NCBI GenBank assembly: GCA_916048095.2
Contig: OU696593.1
Coordinates: forward strand, 4,084,501-4,148,500
Direction of reading: 5' to 3'
Source: Sacculina carcini
Lineage: Eukaryota; Arthropoda; Thecostraca; Sacculinidae
DNA length: 64,000 bases
This document shows, piece by piece, positions 24,901 to 33,786 of the stretch. The notes under the pieces are model-generated. The model saw only the letters and a program-made list of their open reading frames with translations. It ran no database searches and was not told the origin of the DNA. A program made the position numbers and the translations under genes. Within the stretch, counting starts at the first letter, position 1, and the number at the start of each line of letters is the position of its first letter.

Positions 24901-25666
24901 TATAAATTTTAACAATAAATATTATAGCGGTAAAAGTGAAATAGTACTTAAGCAAATGATATTGGGGAATGATGTTAAGTAATAAATATAGTTTGGAAAC
25001 AGTCTGATGAAAAGATTTCATCATCTTTCATTGTTTGTTTCGTGTTTGTGTTCTGAATTATACCACACGACGGGCAGATTTATATATCAGGCGGGTTGAG
25101 GGATAATATTTGTCAAAATAAGAACAAAAATATTCACATTTAGACTTTTCTATTGGTTAAGATATTTATAGGTTACATTTTTTGCTTTTCAATTTGTATT
25201 CATTATATTTTATGGATTTGATATGAATTTTATTGTATGAATTGTTCCGCACGACGGGTGGGTTTAAAAAAGTGTTTTTAGATCATTTTTTCAAATGGTT
25301 CATTTAAAAAAAGGTTTTTTTTTTAAAATAAAAATGTTCCGCGGGCAGCAACTATAGACAATAGAACGTTCAATTTACCCTGTAGAATTAATCCATACAC
25401 AAAACCAATGGATTTGACTTCAAGATGCAGAACGGATCGTGTTCGAGTTCTGAATTATTCAGCACGACGGGCGGGTTTAAAAATGACTCAGGCGGACTGA
25501 GGGGAAATATTGTGTCGAAATAAAAATAATTAAACTTATAATTTTCAATTGATTAATATTTTTATGAGTGTACCCTATTTCATTTTTATTTTTCCATATT
25601 TTTTATGAATTGAATATGAATTTCATGTTATGAATTGCTCCGCACAACGGGCGGGTTTTAATGCTA
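21982..25666 (+). mobile_element. A-type Helitron-like element, copy A3 (3,685 bp)
   Basis: Same structure and landmarks as copies A1 and A2, with slightly more differences in its first 250 bases and a few small indels. The terminal hairpin here is the regular CCGCACAACGGGCGG form, where A1 and A2 share an ACTGGCGG variant. Ends CTA at 25664-25666. Confidence 0.7.
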
Positions 25667-26576
25667 TATATATACATAAAGAAGAAATTATCTGTCTGTC
25701 TGTGTATGTATGCTTGAATATGAGGTGACATAATTGCGCTGGCTCATGGTTCGCTGGTTCAATTATCAGGGGCTTCAAACGCAAACGAAGCGATGGCTCA
25801 TTTTTATGAAATAAAAATGTCCCGCGGGCAGCAATAAAACGTTCAATTTCACCGTATAGAATGAATTCATATACAAAACTAATGGATTTGACTTCAAGAA
25901 CCAGAACGGATGGTGTTCGAGTTCTGAATTTTTCCTCACGTCGGGCGGGTTTAAATATGAGGCGGGTTGAGTGAAAATATTTTGTCAAAATAAAATTAAA
26001 AATAATGAAATTTAGACTTTTTAATTGATTAAGGTCTTCATGAGTTTGCCTTATTTATTTTTAATTTGCAATATTTTTATGAATTGTTCCGCATAACGGG
26101 CGGGTTTTAATGCGGTTTTAATGCTATATATATACATAAAGAAGAAATTATCTGTCTGTCTGTGTATGTATGCTTGAATATGAGGTGACATAATTGCGCT
26201 GGTTCATGGTTCGCTGGTTCAATGATCAGGGGCTTCAAACGCAAACGAAGCGATGGCTCATTTTTATGAAATAAAAATGTCCCGCGGGCAGCAATAAAAC
26301 GTTCAATTTCACCGTGTAGAATGAATTCATATACAAAACTAATGGATTTGACTTCAAGAACCAGAACGGATGGTGTTCGAGTTCTGAATTATTCCGCACG
26401 TCGGCCGGGTTTAAATATGAGGCGGGCTGAGTGAAAATATTTTGTCAAAATGTAAATTAAAAATAATGAAATTTAGACTTTTTAATTGATTAAGGTTTTT
26501 ATGAGTTTGCCTTATTTATTTATAATTTGCAATATTTTTATGAATTCTTCCGCACAACGGGCGGGTTTTAATGCGG
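25667..26576 (+). mobile_element. Two tandem B-type Helitron-like elements
   Basis: The first unit is 25667-26126 and the second is 26127 to about 26576, matching the B-B pairs at 14955-15865 and 21073-21981. The second ends GGTTTTAATGCGGTTTTATAC and runs into a TATA-rich stretch instead of a clean CTAG. Confidence 0.6.
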
Positions 26577-27164
26577 TTTTATACATATATATATATACAT
26601 ATATATACATAAAGAAGAAATTATCTGTCTGTCTGTGTATGTATGCTTGAATATGAGGTGACATAATTGCGCTGGTTCATGGTTCGCTGGTTCAATGATC
26701 AGGGGCTTCAAACGCAAACGAAGCAATGGCTCATTTTTATGAAATAAAAATGTCCCGCGGGCATTTAGACTTTTCTATTGGTCAAGATATTTATAGCTTA
26801 CATTTTTTGCTTTTCAATTTGTATTCATTATATTTTATGGATTTGATATGAATTTTATTGTATGAATTGTTCCGCACGACGGGTGGGTTTAAAAAAAAAT
26901 GTTTTTAGTTCATTTTTTCAAATGGTTCATGATTTGCTTGATTGTATGAGTTGCTCCGCACAACGGGCGGGTATTAATGCCATATATATACATAAAGAAG
27001 AAATTATCTGTCTGTCTGTGTATGTATGCTTGAATATGAGGTGACATAATTGCGCAGGTTCAATGGTATATATATACATAAAGAAGAAATTATCTGTCTG
27101 TCTGTGTGTGTATGCTTGAATATGAGGTGACATAATTGCGCGGGTTCAATGGTATAGATCAGGG
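26577..27164 (+). mobile_element. Scrambled B-type fragments
   Basis: At least three B-type 5' ends (near 26600, 26985 and 27069) are cut short. The first jumps at about 26762 from B sequence to A-type sequence (the TTTAGACTTTTCTATTGG block). The second and third stop after GACATAATTGCGC. The arrangement suggests repeated truncated insertions or template switching between units. Confidence 0.55.
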
Positions 27165-28365
27165 GCTTAATTGTTCCGCACGACGGGCGGGTAAAATGCT
27201 ACTGGGAACAAAGTAAACTACTGAATTATTGTACCATATAGAACCATTAAATAAAAAACCATTATTATATAATATAATAAAGAATATAATATAATAAAGA
27301 ACCATTTGAATATTAGTTAGTTAGTTGTCATTAGTTGTTTTATATATAAAGAACCATTGGTGTTGGGGCTTAATTGTTCCGCACGACGGGCGGGTTTAAA
27401 TATGAGGCTGTTCGAGGGAAAATGTTAAATGTTTTGCTTTTTAATTTGTATTCAGTTTTGTTTTATGGATTGAATATGCATTTTATTTTATGGATTGAAT
27501 ATGCATTTTATTTTATAAATTGTTCAGCACGACGGGCGGGTTTAAATATGAGACGGGCTGAAGGAAAATATGTTGTCAAAAAATATAATTGAATTTAGAC
27601 TTTTCAATTGAGTAAGATTTTAATGAGTATATCTGTTTTCTTTTTTAATTTGCAATATGTTTATGAATTAAATATGAATTTCATCTTATGAATTGCTCCG
27701 CACAACTGGCGGGTTTCAATGCTAGACGGTGATATTAAGTTATTAAAATATTTTGGAAACATTATGATGAAAAAGTGTAGTCATTTTTCATTGTTTCGTG
27801 TCTGAGTTCTGAATTATTCAGCACGACGGGCATGTATAAATATGAGGCGGTTTAGGCAAACTATTTTGTGAAAATAAATATGAAAATATAGAAATTTAGA
27901 CTTTTGTATGGGTTTACTCAACTCTTTTTTAATTCATATTCCTTTTCTCTCATGAATTGAATACAAATTTAATAGTATGAACTGTTTCGCACGACGGGCG
28001 GGTTTACATGCTAGGATTTTCATTGTTTGTTACGTGTTTGTGTTCTGAATTATTCCGCACAATGGGTTGGTTTATATATGAGGCGGGTTGAGGGAAAATA
28101 TTATGTCAAAATAAAAATAAAAATATTCACACTTGGACTTTTCTATTGAGTAAGACACTGATGAGTTTTCATTTTCTTTTTTAATTTGGAATATTTTTAT
28201 GAATATGAATTATTATGAATATTAATTCCATTTTATGAATTCCTCCGCACAACGGGCGGGTTTTAATGCTATATATACATAAAGAAGAAATTATCTGTCT
28301 GTCTGTGTGTGTATGCTTGAATATGAGGTGACATAATTGCGCGGATTCAATGGTATAGATCAGGG
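27165..28365 (+). repeat. Tandem segment, first copy (hairpin modules)
   Basis: It starts near the TAATTGTTCCGCACGACGGG hairpin followed by TAAAATGCTACTGGGAACAA, and holds eight hairpin copies, ending with a partial B unit (about 28270-28365). The next segment repeats it with an offset of 1,178 bases at most landmarks. Confidence 0.65.
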
Positions 28366-29450
28366 GCATAATTGTTCCGCACGACGGGCGGGTAAAATGC
28401 TACTGGGAACAAAGCAAACTACTGAATTATTGTACCATATAGAACCATTAAATAAAAACCATTATTATATAATAAAGAACCATTTGAATATTAGTTAGTT
28501 AGTTGTCATTAGTTGTTTTATATATAAAGAACCATTGGTGTTGGGGCTTAATTGTTCCGCACGACGGGCGGGTTTAAATATGAGGCTGTTCGAGGGAAAA
28601 TGTTAAATGTTTTGCTTTTTAATTTGTATTCAGTTTTGTTTTATGGATTGAATATGCATTTTATTTTATGGATTGAATATGCATTTTATTTTATAAATTG
28701 TTCAGCACGACGGGCGGGTTTAAATATGAGACGGGCTGAAGGAAAATATGTTGTCAAAAAATATAATTGAATTTAGACTTTTCAATTGAGTAAGATTTTA
28801 ATGAGTATATCTGTTTTCTTTTTTAATTTGCAATATGTTTATGAATTAAATATGAATTTCATCTTATGAATTGCTCCGCACAACTGGCGGGTTTCAATGC
28901 TAGACGGTGATATTAAGTTATTAAAATATTTTGGAAACATTATGATGAAAAAGTGTAGTCATTTTTCATTGTTTCGTGTCTGAGTTCTGAATTATTCAGC
29001 ACGACGGGCATGTATAAATATGAGGCGGTTTAGGCAAACTATTTTGTGAAAATAAATATGAAAATATAGAAATTTAGACTTTTGTATGGGTTTACTCAAC
29101 TCTTTTTTAATTCATATTCCTTTTCTCTCATGAATTGAATACAAATTTAATAGTATGAACTGTTTCGCACGACGGGCGGGTTTACATGCTAGGATTTTCA
29201 TTGTTTGTTACGTGTTTGTGTTCTGAATTATTCCGCACAATGGGTTGGTTTATATATGAGGCGGGTTGAGGGAAAATATTATGTCAAAATAAAAATAAAA
29301 ATATTCACACTTGGACTTTTCTATTGAGTAAGACACTGATGACTTTTCATTTTCTTTTTTAATTTGGAATATTTTTATGAATATGAATTATTATGAATAT
29401 TAATTCCATTTTATGAATTCCTCCGCACAACGGGCGGGTTTTAATGCTAG
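28366..29450 (+). repeat. Tandem segment, second copy (hairpin modules)
   Basis: Nearly identical to the preceding segment (for example 27374-27592 and 28552-28770 read the same). It closes with a hairpin and CTAG at 29447-29450, directly before copy A4. Confidence 0.65.
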
Positions 29451-32440
29451 TCTATATATATAAAAGAGATCCTCTGTGTGTGTGTGTGTGTGTGTTCCAC
29501 CCTCCTTGGTCCATTTTCTATCAGCTAATACTCGGCCACCACTTGGCGTACCAGCTAACAACTTATACCATCACGTTGGAAATTTTCTTGTCTACACTTT
29601 AGACTCAAATTTAAATTTTAAAAATGAAACCAAAAAAAGTTAAAGCGGTGAAAAGACAGAATGAACCCTGAAAAATGTGAAAATTTTGGTCAATATTCTG
29701 CCATCGAGATCTCCTAAACCAGAAGTGGTACAGCAATACAGAGTATACCACTGTGTAGAAAATTATCCGTTCTACAAGATAGGCTATTATTCATATCCAC
29801 ACGTTAAAATAAAATATACCATCGTGCTGGAAATTTTGTTTTCTACAATGCGGTATAATTTTTAATTTTGCAAAGTGTATCTGAAAGAAATTATGGCGGT
29901 GTAAAGTCAAAAGGACATATTACCAATTTGACAGCTATTATGCGCCCTTGCGATTACACAGGAATATACACCGATTAAATTTCACTGAAGCCCAATCACA
30001 ATTAAGAATGCATCATATTAGCTCCAAGCAATTAATACTACACTATACTGAATAGAAAGGCTTTATTGTCCTCAATATTTACACATGAATTGTTCCGCAC
30101 GACGGGCGGGTAAAATGCTACTGGGAACAAAGTAAACTACTTAATTTTACTGTGTAATATAATTGGTTTAATTTCAAGTTGCATACGCTTAAGCTGCATA
30201 AGGATACGGGTTGTAATATCATGCAATGCCAACTATATGAATATGCTGTTTTAGCGGAAGCATTAATCTGGAATTATAGAGATGACAGAAAGTTTCATTG
30301 TTCTGATAGTGTTACACTTCTGAATTACTACACACGAAGGACGGGTGTGAATTTGAGCAGTGTTGAGGGAAAAACATCGTCAATAATTAAAACAAGAATT
30401 CACAAATTTGACTTTTTCTATTGGGCGTTTTTTATCAATTTTCTTTGTGTTTGTTTCGTGTTTGAGTTCTTAATTATTCCGCACGACGGGTAGCTTTAGA
30501 TATGAGGCGGGTTGTGGAAAAACATGTTTTCTAAATTGAAACATAAATTTCACATTTAGAATTTTATATTGGCTAAAACTTTCCTATGGGTTTGTTTTTC
30601 TTTTTCAATTTGCACTAATTTTTTTATGAATTGAATATTAATTATATTTTATTAAATGTTCCGCACGACGGGCGGGCTTAAATGTATCTATAAAGAGTGG
30701 GTTTAAATGATAGCGAGGTATATGATATTTTGCTAGCAGTAAATATTCTAGCGATAAAAGTAGATTAGCTCTTAAGCAAATGATTGTGGAGAATGATGTG
30801 AACATTTAAGTATATTTTGCGATCTGATGATATATGTATTAGGAATAATACGTAGCAGAATATAGATTGCATAATATAATATCGGCTGTAATATCAAGGG
30901 CCGTAATATCAAGGGCTGTAATATCGGTGTAATCCAAAAAATAACAACTGTATGAATATGATGCATTAGTGGAAGCATTAACCGGGAATTATGAGATAAT
31001 ATTATGGAGAAAAAAATCATTTATATACAAAACAAATTCATTGTTATTTTGTGTTTACATTTCGAAATTATTCCTGACGACGGGCGGGCTCAAGTATGAG
31101 GCGGGTTCACTGAGTAATATGTCGTTAATTATTAGAATAAGAATATGCAAATTCAGAACAGGAATTTTCTATTGGTATAGATTTTACAATTTAGAGTTTT
31201 ATATTAGACTGGCTGTTTGCATTTAAATATGTATTACTTTTGTTTTATCAATTGTTCCGCACGACGGGTGGGTTCAAACATTCAATTTTACCGTGTGGAA
31301 TGAATCCATATACAAAACTCACGGGCTTGACTTCAAGATCCAGACTCACTAATGTAAAGGTGACTTGAATGGTGTGTAATTATATCGCATTATGCAACAA
31401 ATGTGAATTTAGCTGCCTTACAGTTTGGTTCCGATACTATATTGGCGGGTTGAGAGAAAAGTATTGGTGGGCCGCGTGTTTGGGACCCCTGGGGTAGATA
31501 ATCTCAGTCTTCTGATTACAAATTATGATCGAATCAGTATATTTTGTGATCACAAACTAATAACTTGAATCATCTCAGACTAGGCTGAGTGCGGTCAAGA
31601 TTGGATGGTTGGGTTGGGTTGGGTAGGTTTGACTCAGGTTATATTGGGTTTTAATGATAGCGCAACATATATCAATTTTAGCAATACATATTATAGCGGT
31701 AAAACTATAATAGTACTTGAGCAAATGATGTTGGGGAATGATGTTAAGTAATAAATATAGTTTGGAAACATTCTGATGAAAATATTCCATCATCTTTCAT
31801 TGTTTGTTTCGTGTTTGTGTTCTGAATTATACCACACGACGGGCAGATTTATATATCAGGCGGGCTGAGGGACAATATTTGTCAAAATAAAAATAAAATA
31901 TTCACATTTTGACTTTTTGTATTGGTTAAGATATTTATAGGTTACATTTTTTGCTTTTCAATTTGTATTCATTATATTTTATGGATTTAATATGAATTTT
32001 ATTGTATGAATTGTTCCGCACGACGGGCGGGTTTAAAAAAGTGTTTCCATTTTTTAGTTCATTTTTTCAAATGGTTCTTTTTAAAAAAGGTAGTTTCTTT
32101 CTAAGTATGAATGCTCCGCGGGCAGCAACTATAGACAATAGAACGTTCAATTTCCCCTGTAGAATTAATCCATACCCAAAACCAATGGATTTGACTTCAA
32201 GATCCAGAACGAACCGTGTTCGAGTTCTGAATTATTCAGCACGACGGGCGGGTGTAAAAATGAAGAAGGACTGAGGGGAAATATTTAGTCAAAATAAAAA
32301 TAATTAAACTTGGAATTTTCAATTGATTAATATTTTTATGAGTGTACCCTATATCATTTTTAATTCTTAATATTTTTTATGAATTGAATATGAATTTCAT
32401 GTTATGAATTGCTCCGCACAACGGGCGGGTTTTAATGCTA

Positions 32441-32441
<1 letters not shown>
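29451..32441 (+). mobile_element. A-type Helitron-like element, diverged copy A4 (2,991 bp)
   Basis: Shares the 5' and 3' ends and module order of copies A1-A3 but is clearly more diverged. It is about 700 bp shorter because only one of the ~340-bp internal repeats remains (about 29815-29960). It contains about ten hairpin copies and ends CTAG at 32438-32441, followed by a long TA microsatellite. Confidence 0.65.

Positions 32442-32505
<64 letters not shown>
32442..32505. repeat. (TA)n microsatellite
   Basis: About 32 uninterrupted TA dinucleotides lie between the last Helitron-like unit and the CR1-like LINE. Such tracts often follow Helitron ends because the target is A/T-rich, but replication slippage is enough to explain it. 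Confidence 0.95.
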
Positions 32506-32506
<1 letters not shown>

Positions 32507-32640
32507 TTACACTTAGATACCCCTGCATCTAGGTAGCGTTGTTCAGTCTTGTTCTTGAGTTCGCCGTGTGTGGTTGTATTTTCGTTCGCTCATTCGTGTT
32601 ATCTGTGTGCCGATCTCGGAGTCTTTCTGCCCATTTTGCT

Positions 32641-33756
32641 ATGTCTACTCCACCCTCTGCAGCCAGCGAGCGTGCGTGTAAGTGTGGTGAGCCGGTGGGG
32701 GATGCGTCTGTCATCAAGTGCGAGGGATGCGCCGGCATTTTTCACGTGTCGTGCGCCGCGCTGACCAACCCTGCGTATAACGCTATACGCAGGTACAAGC
32801 TCTTCTGGCTGTGCAAAGAGTGCAAAGACGAGTACCGCGCGTCCCATCGCCCCTCACTCACCGTGGAGAGAGTGTGTGCGGTGATCGACAGTCGACTGGA
32901 GACATTCCGCGCCTCTGTCCTTCGTGAAGCCAAGCCCGCCGACACCTGTGCGCCCTCAACCTCTGTCTCAGAGCGCGACCAGCCTTTCACTCATCCATTC
33001 GCCCTAGTGCTGAAGAGTAAAGGAGCGGAGCCGGTGAAGGCAGAGCGCGTGCTGTCGGCCCTTCGCACTGTACCGGTGGCCAAGTCTCGCCCAACAAAGT
33101 CTGGCGGTATGGTGCTGCACTGCTCCACTGAAGCCTCAGCTAACATGGCAGCTAAGTCTCTGAACGAGCACTTGGCTGAAGAACTGCATGTGGCTGTCAC
33201 AGGCAATTCTGCCTCTCGTCTGCCGCGAATCACTGTGGCAAACATTCAACAAATGTCACCTGAGGAAGTCGTCAGCTCTTTGCGGCTGAAAAACTCTCAT
33301 CTCGCCAACATCCCAGCGTCACAGATGAAACTGTTGTTTCTGACGAAGCCAAAAGACGGCCGCACCAATGCCGTACTCGTAGTGTCTCCGGAGGTGCGCC
33401 AACTGATTCGTGTCGCTGGCAACAGAGTGTTCGTCGGGTTGTGCAGCTGCCCGGTCTACGATCGATACTGGGTGACTCGATGCTGGAAGTGCTCGGGTCT
33501 GGGCCACAAATCTGATCGCTGCCCATCAGCTACAGCAGTTTGCGGTCACTGCGCTGGTGCCCACCTGTCGTCAGCCTGCCCTGACAAGAGCAAGTCAAAG
33601 TGCTCAAACTGCTGCCGTCATGGTAAACCTTCGTACCACTCTTCGTTTTCATCCTCCTGTTCCTCGTTCATTGCTGTGCAAAATTCTCTCCGCCAACGCA
33701 CTATTGTGTCTTCCTCACACTGTTCTGAATTGTCTCCTGTCACCGCTTCTTCCTGA
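32641..33756 (+). CDS. LINE ORF1 protein with PHD finger and CCHC zinc knuckles
   Basis: A 371-residue protein that probably binds the element's RNA and chromatin. Residues 13-61 carry a complete C4HC3 PHD-type zinc finger: C13, C15, C27, C30, H35, C38, C58 and C61, with W56 before the last cysteine pair. Near residues 281-320 come zinc knuckles: CWKCSGLGHKSDRC (C-x2-C-x4-H-x4-C), CGHCAGAHLSSAC and a further cysteine-rich stretch. PHD fingers in ORF1 are known from CR1-like LINEs. The ATG at 32641 is chosen because the PHD finger follows at once; the frame is open upstream but has no earlier ATG. The stop at 33754-33756 lies 30 bases before ORF2. Its GC-richer codon use contrasts with the pyrimidine-rich ORF2. 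Confidence 0.85.
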   Translation: MSTPPSAASERACKCGEPVGDASVIKCEGCAGIFHVSCAALTNPAYNAIRRYKLFWLCKECKDEYRASHRPSLTVERVCAVIDSRLETFRASVLREAKPADTCAPSTSVSERDQPFTHPFALVLKSKGAEPVKAERVLSALRTVPVAKSRPTKSGGMVLHCSTEASANMAAKSLNEHLAEELHVAVTGNSASRLPRITVANIQQMSPEEVVSSLRLKNSHLANIPASQMKLLFLTKPKDGRTNAVLVVSPEVRQLIRVAGNRVFVGLCSCPVYDRYWVTRCWKCSGLGHKSDRCPSATAVCGHCAGAHLSSACPDKSKSKCSNCCRHGKPSYHSSFSSSCSSFIAVQNSLRQRTIVSSSHCSELSPVTASS

Positions 33757-33786
33757 CAACCCAAGTCTGACTCTTCTCTTCCTAAA

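Larger units (their letters stand above)
8150..32441 (+). mobile_element. Head-to-tail array of Helitron-like non-autonomous elements
   Basis: About 24 kb are filled by related units, all in one orientation. Unit 3' ends carry CCGCAC-RAC-GGGCGG (a stem with one mismatch and a 3-base loop), followed about 8-12 bases later by CTAG or CTA. The A-type 5' end begins TCTATATATATAAAAG. A 5' TC, a 3' hairpin, a CTRR end and no target duplication are the known hallmarks of Helitrons, and head-to-tail tandems are known for rolling-circle elements. In several places one unit's CTAG is followed directly by the next unit's TC (11255-11260, 15862-15867, 21978-21983, 29447-29452). No Rep/helicase coding sequence occurs, so all copies would depend on a partner elsewhere. 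Satellite growth by unequal crossing-over is an alternative for part of the array. Confidence 0.7.

Noticed and set aside
14911..25988. 121-codon minus-strand frame present in several B units
   Set aside because: It runs through the hairpins and the TATA-rich start of the unit, is antisense to the element's own structure and shows no protein-like features.
8260..32441. Regularly spaced palindromic repeats looking like a CRISPR array
   Set aside because: Spacing is 150-250 bases and irregular, the filler between copies is itself repeated, and the context is an animal genome; terminal hairpins of mobile elements explain it better.
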